Below are positions 35,788 through 48,100 of a stretch of 64,000 nucleotides of DNA, piece by piece; position 1 is the stretch's first letter, and each line of letters starts with the position of its first letter. Under the pieces are notes generated by a model, which worked only from the letters and a program-made list of their open reading frames with translations, did no database searches and was not told the DNA's origin. The DNA lies in the NCBI GenBank assembly GCA_012861695.1, contig JAAOOA010001674.1, positions 1-64,000 on the forward strand, written 5' to 3'. The stretch comes from Trematomus loennbergii. Lineage: Eukaryota; Chordata; Actinopteri; Perciformes; Nototheniidae. Both the position numbers and the translations under genes were made by a program.

Positions 35788-36491
35788 TTAAAGGTCCCCT
35801 ATTATACTCTTTTCCAATAACATATTATAGGTCTCAGATATATACAAAACATGTCTCTGAAGTGTTTGGCTCGAAATACCAAACAGATCATTGTAGCATC
35901 CCATAATCCAGTTTCAGCCCTGTTTAAGAAGTGATGATTCTGGGTCTGTTACTTTAGATGAAAATAAGGAGCCACTCCCCACGCCCCTCTGAGAGATATT
36001 TGGTTTAATAAAACACAATGGTGCACTAGGAGGACATTCAGCTATGGCGCAGTGGGCTAGTGCGTTGATTCTCAGATCAGGGGAGTTGGGAACACCATTT
36101 AGCGAAACAGTGCATGAGAAGCGAAACGGTTGCTTAAGAATGTTTTCACAAGCAACACTCCAATGGCTGATAGCTCCAGTACCGCACGAAACATGTTTTC
36201 GATGGACGAGAGTGAAAATGGAACGCACACGCTATTGTTTGTTTAGATCACGCAGTCTGTTCTTCTTCTCTGTCTTCCGGTTGTTGCCTCTTTTGAATGA
36301 CGAATACACACTACCGCCGCCTGCTGGTAAGGAGAGTTATTGCCACTCACGCATGCAGTTCGTACGTGCTCGGCGGAAGTCTTTGCGGTGTGTTCCAGTG
36401 AGACACATGGCCAAGACGCAGGAGAACACGGCGACGCAACAGTCGGCGTCGGCGAGTTCTCTGGTGACTGCTTGGTGTGTCAGGGCCTTAA
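35788..36491. repeat. Dispersed-repeat insert in intron 3, U4
   Basis: Counterpart of 5438-6139. Confidence 0.45.
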
Positions 36492-38178
36492 GGCTCAATG
36501 CACAACAGATTAACAGTAACTTTCTCTCTTTTTCATCCCCAGGTATTTTCACTGCTCCTGTCAAAGGAGTCTATTACTTCAGCTTCTCTGGTCATACTTT
36601 TTCATCTAAACCAATGGGGCTGGGCCTGATGAAGAATGGAGAGCAGATGGTTATTGTGTACAACCATGCAGCTGGAAACCGCCATGAGACGGCAACCAAC
36701 GGCTTGACTCTGCAGCTTGAAGTGGGAGACCAGGTGTACATGAAACTCTGGAAGAACACCTGGGTTTTGATAATGGGAATACCCACAGCACCTTCATTGG
36801 TTTTCTGTTATTCTCTCTGTAGTGGTCTGCTTTATAACCTGAAGTTAGCAAGTCTGGAATGATCTTCAAAAATTCTAGATAAAATATTTGGATCTTTAGC
36901 AGCCACTCTGTTAGTTTTCTCTCTTAGCTGATTTGGTGGTGGGACAACTTTAATCAAACACTAAATATAGGTTAAAAGAAATCCCTATTATAAGTGTGCA
37001 CATTGAAACATTAAAAACTTAGAAAAGTGTATATTCATTGAGTAAATGTTTGCTATATAAACTGTTTCTATTAATAAAGCTACACATTTAAAGCATTAAA
37101 CCGCAATTTTGTTTAATTTGTAATGAGATAAAATCATCACATAGACTTAATTGTAATTAAAATGCTAAACTTAACTTACTTCAAATGTAACTTGTTCCTC
37201 TGTCAACTTCATATTATACCAATTTGACACTGCAGTGTAATTTGGAATAAACTGAAAGATGTTTATTAATTGAGGCTATCATAACATTTTTGACAATTTC
37301 ATTTTTCATTTCCATCTTTATTTCGAACAGATTAAAAAAACAAATAAAACAAAAACAAATGTGAAGAACAGAATACCGTATTGTTAGAATACAGTATTTA
37401 TCAATATTCATAATAATATTTATATATTCAACAACAAATAGTCATAATAAATCATATGTGTCTGAAAGGGAGCAGGAGGAAGCAAATGCTTATTAATTCC
37501 CACCCCTTACTTACTGCTGATCAATGATTATCCTTTAAATCATTTCTGCAAGTTATTCCTACTTACATATTTACATTTATACATACATTTACAATAATTT
37601 CTCATCTTCAATCACCTTTCTTCATTCTCAAGTGTTTTCTGTAGGCTACATCCTTTTAAACTGAATTATATTTGAGCTAGGTTTACTGCTGCCTTTGGTA
37701 GGATCAAAGACCAAATCAAAGATACATATTTTCCTTCTATCTGTAGTGCCATTATTTTGGAGTGAGTTGACAAATGTTAGAGACAGAAGAAAAACATGAA
37801 CATTTGATTTTGAACTGTGCCTGTAAAAACCCGAAAAAGGGGTACAACAGTTAGCCTAAATCTTTATCCCAAACTTTAAAAACCTGAAATAAATACAATA
37901 AATTATTACAGCTCTTAACTTCTTCCAAGGTACAAATTAAACAAAGGAGTTAAATCCGACTAATAGTTGAGCTTTAGGAAAGCAGTTTTTATTTATCTTT
38001 TCACAGATCTAGGCGATAGCTTTTTCCCTCTGTCACATTCTTTATGCTAAGCTAGCCTGCTGCTCACTAATGCTTTATATGTGTCGAAACATGCATAGGT
38101 GGTATCGATCTTGTTATCTATCACTCTCAGCAAGTAAGAGAATAAGTACACTTTTGAGCTTTAAAGTACACACTTTGG

Positions 38179-38673
38179 CAGAGGTGGAAGAAGTACTTAG
38201 ATCTTGTACTTGAGTAAAAGTACCAGAGTGTAGGAATAATACACAAGTAAAAGTCCTGCATTCAAAATGTTACTCAAGTTAAAGTACAAAAGTATTAGCA
38301 TAACAAATATGAAAGTACTTATTATGCAGATTGGTCCATTTCAAAATGATATATATTATATGTTTTGATTATACTTATTGATGCATCAATGTGTTTATCA
38401 AAGCTGGCAAAGCAGGGTAGCTTGTGAATTTACTCCAGGTGAAACTAAAGTCTTATTAAGTGTGTTTATATTTCACATTATTAATCAAAATCTTTAAAGC
38501 AATTAAAGGACATAATACATGTAGTGGAGTAAAAGTACACTATTTACCTCTGAATTGTGGAGTAGAAGTACAAAGTAGCATAACATTGAAATAGTCAAGT
38601 AAAGTACAAGTACCTCAAAATTGTACTTAAATACAGTAGTTAAGTTAATCTACTTAGTTACATTATCCCACTG
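38179..38673. repeat. MITE-like teleost repeat, U4
   Basis: Counterpart of 7822-8316. Confidence 0.6.
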
Positions 38674-39612
38674 GCGATTGGTATATTTTAATATAAATTC
38701 TAAAAGAAATTGAGCAAGTCCATTTCATTGAAGTTGACAGACAGGTGGGGTAAAATGTGTTAACCAGCGAAAGCATATTGAGTGAAAACTATAAGAAGTG
38801 GTAATGGTGTCATTGTAAGCTTATCATGATAGCAGCATGCCATCTAAAGAGTTATTTCTTGTGAAGAAGCAAGCTTTTTTCCCTTTACGGCTTCGTCAGC
38901 AGTTACAGACTATTTAACTAAAACCTCAGTCAAGCTCTATGTACAGCACACAATGAAAGACTTACTTCCACAATTCTTCATATTCTTGCTGCTGGGGTCA
39001 GACTGAGTGTGTGCATTGTCAGCTGTCACATAGGTCTGAGTTCATGTGGTTAACAAGTAAGACACAAAAGCTCTTCAATAGTCTACATGAGAGAAGGTGT
39101 TTATGGGGGAGAAGTTCCAGCAGTGACAATATGGCATTATTTTTAGGGAAATTAGAGAATTTGTCTGAATGTGACCATTTCTGTCTCTGGATTTGCGTCC
39201 AAACAGCTCATAGAAGAACAGCCAGTGTCATATGATCCTGCTGGCCTTTTGTGTAGATAGCTCATGACAAATAGGAGCATAAACAAAAGTGTTGCCTTTA
39301 TATTTGTGTTCGGTGAATTTGAATGAGGCAAGTTGCAAAGGCAATTAGTTGAGGATACAGTTTTAATGACTAATGCTGAAATATAGAAGTGTCTAGCCAG
39401 CCTTTCCTTATCTCTAATGCAAAAAGAAGATGGCTAATACAAAACAATGATTGTTTTGACAAAGGTAAATAAGGTAATAAACAAAGACACCTTTGGCCAG
39501 CTACTCTCTTATCATATTCTTGTTATCAGTTTATTTGTTATGATTCATCAGATGATAGGAAAAACGCTTTTTATTTTCTGGTAAATTAAAGTGGCATTTC
39601 CGTCTTTGTGTG

Positions 39613-39990
39613 TGTTACGACCGGCTCGCAGGCCACAACAGAAGAGAGGGAGACGCACGGCACGTGGATTTCCGTTAAGCAACGGCACATTTATTTATGC
39701 AACTCAAAAGGCGACACCGCCGTGGGGTTCTGCCAACAATGGCTGCGTTTCACTTCGGTTAAATGGATTCCTTGCGTCCCTCACTTGCGTCGTTTCCCTG
39801 CGACTAGTCCCTCCCACCAGGGAAGCATGGAGAGACGCAAGGAAACCACGAGAAGCAGGGAAATGAGTTTTAAGAGCAATGGGACGTCCTTTCCCCCGGA
39901 GCGTCACGTGAAGCGACGTCCGTTTGTGATGACGCCGCACAGCTGATCGTCTGACAGCAGCCAGCTCTGTCCCCGTTATTTTCACAAACA
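39613..39990 (-). repeat. LTR-like block, U5
   Basis: Counterpart of 891-1268, same length. Confidence 0.4.
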
Positions 39991-40556
39991 CCCCCGCCTC
40001 TGTTAGTACACATTTACTGACACAAACATTTGTATCATCTGTTGTAGACCCAAATAAATAAAATCAAATAAGAACTAATTCTCAAAAAAGATAAACGCCA
40101 TTCTTAAAATGTATAAACGAATATTAGTTTGATTAATATTGATTAGAGTGCACAATATAAATAAAAGAATTGAGAGAAGAAAAAGAGATATGTTATCTAT
40201 CAAAACCCAGTTAGATTAACATTCATTGGATTGCACACTTAGTTTGTTTGTGTGGATATGTAGCAAATTAACATGTTAAATAGCACTGAATGACTGACTG
40301 AATGGAAATGACAATAAATGAAAATGTAAAACGAAAAAAGCGATCACGAAAATGTTTCCAATAAATGAATGAAATGATTTTTGTCCACTTTGTTGTTCAG
40401 ATATATCACATATTTGTAACTGAATGATGCATTCATTGAAACAAAACACTGTATGAACTGAGGAGTGAGTCCCGTGAGTTTCATGTGTTTTCTTCACTCC
40501 GCTGGGAAACTGCTCTCATGTCAAGAAGCATCAGATCATTGCATGCGCTGCATCGT

Positions 40557-40744
40557 CCAATCAGTGAGCGATACACAGTAAGGGGGCGGGGCGAGTATCT
40601 GAGGATTTCATCGAAGGATGGTCTGGTGGTTCCTCGATTATAGCTCCTCCATTATCGCTCCTCGCTCCTCGATCCTCGGTCCTCCGGCAAAAAGAAGGCC
40701 ATTGGGACGCTACTCAAGATGGCGCAGACAAATCAACTTCCGGT
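40557..40744 (+). promoter_or_regulatory. Promoter-like block, U5
   Basis: All four sites kept. Confidence 0.35.
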
Positions 40745-40852
40745 GAGACCGAGACCGAGGAGCGAGGAAATGAAAAATAAGAGAAGTGAAACGCAGCTCC
40801 TGTTTATAGTGCGGAAGGACCCAGGCTGGGCGAAAAATGGAATGCAGCCAGG

Positions 40853-42080
40853 CAGGGGCGGACTGGGACTAGAATTCAGCCCTGGAAACTGACCCAGTCC
40901 GGCCACATGAAATGTGAACGGGGGGGCATCAGAAAAAAAAATACAGTACTATTAGTTATTAGAAATCAGCTGTTTATTAGGCTGCATTCATGCAGTTCAA
41001 GGGATAATTGTCATCCACTTCTTGCTCTTGCCCTGCACTTGTATGTGCCAGTTGAGCTGGTTCTTCCACCATCTCAACTCTCTGTCCCTCATCATGAACG
41101 CAGGAGGCTGGCTGTATATCTGAACTCGCGCCCTCATCATTCTCTTCATTATCTTGCACTTGTTCTGCTGATGATAGTGCTTGTAGCAGCGCAGCTGCCA
41201 AAAAGGTCTGTCAATTTGCGACATTTATATGCTTCACCTGCGAGTGACTTCACCTTTTTTTCTCTTGCCTTCTCAGCCCCACCTTTTTCTTTTCGTTTTC
41301 TCTGATTTTTATCCATGTTTTTTCATTCTCCCTGTCTGCCGCGGCGTCTACCCTGCTGAAAAAAACAGCGTCGACCAACTTAGCTGGTCAGGCTGGTCAA
41401 CCAACCTGACCAACTGAGTTGACCAGACTGGCTGGTTTAGAGGGGTTTTGGACACTTTAGCTGGCCAGGATGGCTGGTTTAGCTGGTGCACCAGCTGAAC
41501 CAGCTAAACCAGCTAAACCAGCCATCCTGGCCAGCTAAAAAAAACAGCATCCATCTATCACCAGTTTATGTTTAATAAATAATAGTATTAAACATACCAT
41601 GCTGGAAGCTTAGCAGGATTCCAGGTGACCAGCATACATTGTTTAAATACTGGTATGATTATTTAAACTAGAGAACATAATATATTACAAAGATTCATTG
41701 TGTCATGTATTCTGGTATCTACAAAAATAAAGACATTGTATAGTGTTCATAACAGTATTTTATAAATAGCAATAAATAGTAGTTAATATAATAAAATACA
41801 CAGTAACAATACAAATAACAACCAACCTGCAAATCAACCTCAAAATAAACATATTATCTAAAACAGGTGGATTTGATTTAAAATAAAAGTAATAAATAGA
41901 ATTCAATATTTAAATGGTAACTAAAACAGTAACACTATGAGAAAAAGGCCGTCAGCGCAACTTAAATGATGACGTTAAACAATTGTTTTAAAGGGCCGGC
42001 CGGCCGGCCGGCCGTCAACGGCCTTGAGGACCGGCCGTTTCTGTGTTCTCCAGATTCTACAGATGGCCAGTCCGCCCCTG
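40853..42080. mobile_element. Non-autonomous hAT-type DNA transposon, U5
   Basis: CAGCCAGG duplications at 40845-40852 and 42081-42088. Hairpin arms 41456-41487 and 41508-41539; transposase-like remnant 40977-41316. One extra GGCC copy near 42000. Confidence 0.85.
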
Positions 42081-42142
42081 CAGCCAGGTATGTGAGCTTA
42101 CTAAAACTTGTGCAAGAGCAAGAACATTTCCTCTTCGGATGG

Positions 42143-42150
42143 TATATAAA
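42143..42150 (+). promoter_or_regulatory. TATA box of C1q gene, U5
   Basis: TATATAAA, 46 bp before the ATG at 42189. One G is missing just upstream (TTCGGATGG for TTCGGGATGG). Confidence 0.75.
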
Positions 42151-42188
42151 GCATTGTTGATTTAGTACAGGTCCACCAAGACTCAAAT

Positions 42189-45100
42189 ATGAAGACTTTG
42201 GTTGCTGCATTGGCTCTTTGCCTCCTCTACCTGCCTGTGTACCAGGCACTCAACCCTTATCTTTGGACAAACATTGACAACAAAATTGAAGAGATGGAGG
42301 CCAGACTGACAAAGACTGAAAAAGAGTTGATGGATCACAAGCAGATGACCGGTAAGAAAAGACAAACCTATTTTTTAGACGATTCATGATCGCATTTATC
42401 TTTAACACAGTAGTTGGTATTTCGTATAATGCATTACCCTTATGCTGCAGAAAATCTTGTAATGTTGAAGTATACGCAAGCAGGTGGTTTTGTTGACAAT
42501 GTTACGAACTCAGACACTTAGGATGTAGGACCCAATTGCACGACCCGGGAGACAGAGGTAAAGTACTTGTAAGATACTTTATTTTCCAAATACAGCAATG
42601 AACAACAAAAAAGGTAACTATCAAATCTCTAACCGAGATGACAAAAATAGAGGAACAAAATGAAAGCGCTCACGTAGTGAGGAATCAAACTTTACAAGAG
42701 CACAAAGAGCATAGACCTGACCATAGCAAGAGACAATACGAACTGACAAAGAACACTTGGGAGACAGGGGAATATAAGCACAGGGTAACTAGACACAGGT
42801 GGGACCAATCAGGGGCGGGGCTGACATTGATGAGCACAGGAGACACAGGTGAAAATAATCAGGAAGCCTGGAATGAGAGAAAGCAAACGTAAATAACATG
42901 CATCTCTCTAGCATTTCTGTCGGTGCACAACAGTACCCCCCCCTCTAGGGCCAACTCCTGATGGCCCAGGCTGATTGTAAAAATCGTGGATAAGCGTCTT
43001 GTCTACGATAAATGACGCAGCTACCCAGCTTCTAGCCTCAGGACCGTAACCCTTCCAGTCTACCAGGAATTGCTTCCCCCTCCCCCTATTACGGACCTCT
43101 AGTAGCTTACGGACCTTGTAAACCTCACCCCCTTCAAAGAACTCGGGCGGTGGAGGGGGCTTGGAGGCGGGAACAAGTGTGCTCTCACACACCGGCTTGA
43201 TTTTACTGACGTGAAACGTCGGATGTACTCTCATAGTTCTGGGGAGTTGCAAGCGTACAGACACCGGGTTGATGACTCTGGACACCGGGAAAGGACCCAC
43301 AAATCTCGGAGCCAGTTTCCTTGAGGCGACATGGAGTGGTAAGTCCTTAGTGGAAAGCCAAACATTTTGGCCTGGTCTGTAGGAGGGAGCGACCCTGCGA
43401 TGGACGTCTGCAACAGCCTTCATCCGAGCTGAACTTCGGAGAAGAGCCTGGCGAGCACCAGCCCAAACTCGTCGACAACGTCTGATCATGGCATGAGCCG
43501 ATGGAACCCTCACCTCTTCCTCGTTGTTAGGGAAAAATGGAGGCTGGAAACCATTGACACAATGGAATGGAGAGACACCTGTGGCTGCCGTAGGAAGAGT
43601 ATTGTGGGCAAACTCGACCCATGTGAGGTGGTCACTCCAGGTAGTCTGGTTCCGGGAGACGAGACAACGTAGCGTAGTCTCTAGTTCCTGGTTCAGACGC
43701 TCCGACTGTCCATTTGACTGAGGATGATATCCTGATGACAAGCTGACGGTGGCACCTATGAGTCGACAAAACTCCTTCCAGAAAACGGAAATGAATTGTG
43801 GACCCCTGTCGGAAACAATGTCATCAGGGAATCCATGGATCCTGAATATGTGATTCATCATGACCTCTGCGGTGACTTTGGCAGAGGGAAGCTTGGTCAA
43901 TGGGATGAAGTGAGCCATCTTTGAAAATCGATCCACCACTGTTAAGACCGTAGTCTTGCCTCTGGATGAAGGAAATCCTGTCACAAAATCCATTGAAATG
44001 TGTGACCAAGGACGTTGGGGAATCGGCAGGGGCTGGAGCAAGCCCATCTTGACTTGTGATGAGGTCTTATTACACGCACACACCGGACAAGCCGCTACGT
44101 ACTCTGCCACATCTTTCTTCATGGCTGGCCACCAGAAACGTTGTTGTATCCTGAACATTGTCCTTGTTACCCCCGGATGGCACGAAAGCACAGATGAGTG
44201 AGCCCAGTGGATGACCTTGGAGTGAAGAGCCTCAGGAACAAACAGCAGATTGTTGGGACACTCGCTAGGTGCTGGATTCTTGACATTCGCCTTTTTTACG
44301 TCCGACTCCACTTGCCAGGAAAAGGCTCCGATCACACGGTTAAGTGGAAGGATGGTCTTGGGCTCTACCGCAAGTGGTTCTGGATCATAAAGACGAGACA
44401 AAGCATCGGGTTTTTGATTCTGAGACCCGGGACGAAAAGAGAGGGTGAAATTGAACCTACTAAAGAATAGTGTCCACCTGGCCTGACGGGAGTTGAGACG
44501 CTTAGCCTTTCTTATATATTCCAGATTCTTGTGATCTGTCCAGACTAAAAACGGCTGCTCTGCACCCTCTAACCAGTGTCTCCATTCCTCGAGGGCAGCT
44601 TTTACAGCTAACAGTTCCTTGTTCCCCACGTCGTAATTCCGCTCTGCCGTTGTCAGTTTCCGCGACAGGTAAGCACATGGATGCATCTTGTTGTCTTCTG
44701 CAGAACGTTGAGACAGTACTCCTCCAATTCCCTCATTGGAAGCATCAACCTCGACCATAAACTGGCGCTGGGGATCTGGAATGGTGAGTATGGGGGCTGA
44801 TGTGAATCTCTCTCTGAGACGTTGGAAAGCGAAGTCCGCCTGGGGAGTCCACTTGAAAGGAACCTTAGGAGAAGTCAGAACATGTAGAGGGGCAGCAACA
44901 GAACTGAAATTCCTAATAAACTTCCTATAGAAGTTAGCAAACCCTAGAAACTGTTGGACCTTCTTCCTGGAGTCTGGTGTAGGCCACTGGGATACTGCAC
45001 TGATTTTAGCAGGATCCATTTGCATATGATTAGGTGAGATTATGTATCCTAAGAAGGATACCTCTTTTGTGTGGAACTCACACTTCTCTGCCTTGACATA

Positions 45101-48100
45101 TAACTGATTCTCTAGCAGTTTCTGCAAAACCTGACGGACATGGTTAACATGAGACTTAGCGTCTGGGGAGAAAATCAGAATATCATCCAGATACACAAAC
45201 ACTGAAATATTCAAAAATTCCCGTAAAACCTCATTCACAAGAGCTTGAAACACAGCCGGTGCATTGCATAGTCCAAAAGGCATTACTAGATACTCATAGT
45301 GACCACTCTGAGTGTTGAATCCTGTCTTCCACTCATCCCCTTTTCTTATTCTAACCAAGTGATATGCATTTCTTAAATCTAACTTGGTGAATATTTTGGC
45401 AGTTTGAAGTAGTTCAAAGGCAGATGTCATGAGTGGCAGAGGATAGCGGTTCTTCACCGTAATGTCATTTAGTGGACTGTAGTCTATGCAAGGTCTCAGA
45501 GACCCGTCTTTCTTTCCCACAAAGAAAAATCCCGCTCCGGCTGGAGAAGATGAAGGACGGATAATTCCTGATTTGAGTGAAGAGGAAATGTATTCGTCCA
45601 TTGCTGCTCTCTCAGGTCTCGAAATCGAATAAAGTTTCCCCTTGGGAATGGGGGCTCCCGGTAAGAGATCAATGGGACAGTCAAAATCTCGGTGAGGAGG
45701 TAGCGACATGGCTTTGGATTTGTTAAAGGCTTCCTTTAAATCATGGTAACAGGAAGGTACCTTCTGTAGATCAGGATAGTCGGGGTGATCTATAATGATT
45801 TTACGAGAGTCTGTTGGTGCATTAACAGGTTGTGAAAGTTTACACCTGCCCATACAATCCTCTCCCCATTCTTTAATTTTCCCTGAACGCCAGTCAATGT
45901 GAGGATTGTGGATCTTTAGCCATGGAAACCCCAATATAATCGGGTGCTGAGCCGACTCAAAAATATGGAATTGCATGCTCTCGGTATGGTCCTTATTCAC
46001 AGTAATCTGAATGGGCTCAGTGCAATGGGTAACTGTGAACAACAAGCGGCCGTCTAAGGCACTGGCATTAATAGGATGAGATAGCGGAACAGTCTTTATT
46101 TCTAGCTGATTTACTACGCCCCAGTCCATAAGACTTTCGTCAGCCCCTGAGTCTATTAACACACCCTGGTCAATGGTTTGATTGTTAATACAAATGTTTA
46201 CCTGCGTAACAGGTCGAGGAGGAAAGTCTGCGGGAAACTTGCTCACCAGCGCCCTCCTTTTGACTGGTGAGCACGATCTTTTCCCGGGCATGAAGCGAGT
46301 TGATGATCCGACTGGCCGCAGTAGAAACAACAACCCTCCCGTAGACGGCGCTGCCTCTCCTCCAGAGAAAGCCTGGTTCTTCCCAGCTGCATGGGTTCCC
46401 CGGAGCCATTCGGAAGTGTAATCCTCTGACGGTGTGGTAACATGGGCTGGACATCCTCGGCTGGCGGCGCGACCCACCAAGATGCATTCTGGGAGCTGGG
46501 AATAACGTCTCGGTTGCGTCGACGCTCCCTCTCTCTTTCCCGAAGACGGTTATCGATCCGGATGGCCACGGCGATGAGAGATTCCAGATCCCGGGGTGTC
46601 TCCAGTGGAGCCAGCTGGTCTTTTATCGGTTCCGAAAGTCCCGTCATGAAGGCGTCACGAAGAGCCGGAACATTCCATCCGCTGTCCGCTGCTGCTGTGC
46701 GAAACTCGATGGCGTAATCAACCACCTGGCGGTTGAGCTGGCGTATATGAAAAAGTTTTCTGCTGGCCTCTGTAGCAGGCGATGAGTGGTCAAAAATACG
46801 ACTCATAGTCTCTATGAAATCGGTCAATGAGTAACATAGTTCAGTTTCTCTTGACCATTCTGCAGTAGCCCAGGCTGCAGCTCTTCCCGTTAAATGAGAC
46901 ACAATAAACGCCACTTTACCATGGTCCGATGAAAAGGCTCCTGGGTTGTGTTGAAAATGCAGATCGCACTGTACCAAAAAGGCTCTGCAATTAGAAGAAT
47001 CTCCGGAAAATCTCTCCGGAAGAGCCAGCCGTAAAGGGGAAGAAACAGCCTGACTTGGGAAATCAGCTGGAGCATTGACAGGCAACCTCTCAGTTGTGGA
47101 TGACGTCACCGGAGGAGCAGTCTGTTGGTGAGTGAAAAAATGATTCATTTGGACAGCCAGTTGTTGCATCTGTGTGGATAATGCTTCCTGAATCCCGGCC
47201 TGGCGTCCTCTTAGTTCTTGCATTTCCTGGTTGACTAGGCCCAGCTGTTCCTCGTGATGAAAGATCTTCACGCCCTGTGCTGACAGCGCTGCGTGAAGCG
47301 TTCTTGGGTCGGCTGGGTCCATAATGGTCAGTTCGTTCTGTTACGAACTCAGACACTTAGGATGTAGGACCCAATTGCACGACCCGGGAGACAGAGGTAA
47401 AGTACTTGTAAGATACTTTATTTTCCAAATACAGCAATGAACAACAAAAAAGGTAACTATCAAATCTCTAACCGAGATGACAAAAATAGAGGAACAAAAT
47501 GAAAGCGCTCACGTAGTGAGGAATCAAACTTTACAAGAGCACAAAGAGCATAGACCTGACCATAGCAAGAGACAATACGAACTGACAAAGAACACTTGGG
47601 AGACAGGGGAATATAAGCACAGGGTAACTAGACACAGGTGGGACCAATCAGGGGCGGGGCTGACATTGATGAGCACAGGAGACACAGGTGAAAATAATCA
47701 GGAAGCCTGGAATGAGAGAAAGCAAACGTAAATAACATGCATCTCTCTAGCATTTCGACAATGATGTCTCTTTTCAAGAAACACATGAGAACAAAAAACT
47801 ATCTTCTCACTTCTGCACTAAAATGTTACAAGACAAAATCTAAAACTACAGTGTAGAAGTGCGTTGTTACAAGTAAAAGTCCTGCATTCAAATTCAAATA
47901 AGTAAAAGTGTAAATTAATTAGCATCAAAATATACTTATAGAATTAATTTAGGAGGATAACCTATTTCATAATATTGTATCTATATATTTATATAAAACT
48001 TTATATATGGCTTGTTAACTTAATTTACCCCTCGGAAAATGGGTTGTGTCATTCACGATGTGACTGAAGGAAAATTATAAAAGTATCAGCTTTATAAAAA

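Larger units (their letters stand above)
33809..36862 (+). pseudogene. C1q-domain gene copy, frameshifted C-terminus (U4)
   Basis: Exons 33809-33971, 35458-35520, 35641-35763 and 36543-36862. It has the same four-T state as the U3 copy, giving the same 31-residue out-of-frame tail and 222-residue product. AATAAA is at 37073-37078. The bases after the gene carry the longer TTTAGCAGCC form, unlike U3, so the shared four-T state is either inherited separately from the flank or produced twice. Confidence 0.6.
30348..38721 (+). repeat. Tandem array unit U4 (8374 bp)
   Basis: Complete unit without the LTR element. It shares GCGTATCTAG near 35290 and the undeleted TTTAGCAGCCACTCTG block after the gene with U1, so it is the U1 counterpart in the second higher-order repeat. 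Small private deletions lie near 33445-33480. Bases 30348-31238, 31617-32182 and 37079-38178 hold no gene I can see. Confidence 0.95.
42500..47756 (-). mobile_element. Ty3/gypsy chromovirus LTR retrotransposon (Sushi/Tf1 type), copy in U5
   Basis: The second copy, exactly 5257 bp and offset by 30359 bases from the first at every landmark I checked (LTR ends, gag, pol, slippery site). It has the same GACAA duplication (42495-42499, 47757-47761), and its 5' LTR lacks the same 15 outer bases. It is therefore a copy made by duplication of the array and not a second insertion. The gag and pol reading frames encode the same proteins as the U2 copy. Confidence 0.93.

Noticed and set aside
12549..46480. 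Two independent retrotransposon insertions at a hot spot
   Set aside because: Same target site, same length, same LTR defect and shared flanking variants between U2 and U5 show one insertion followed by duplication.
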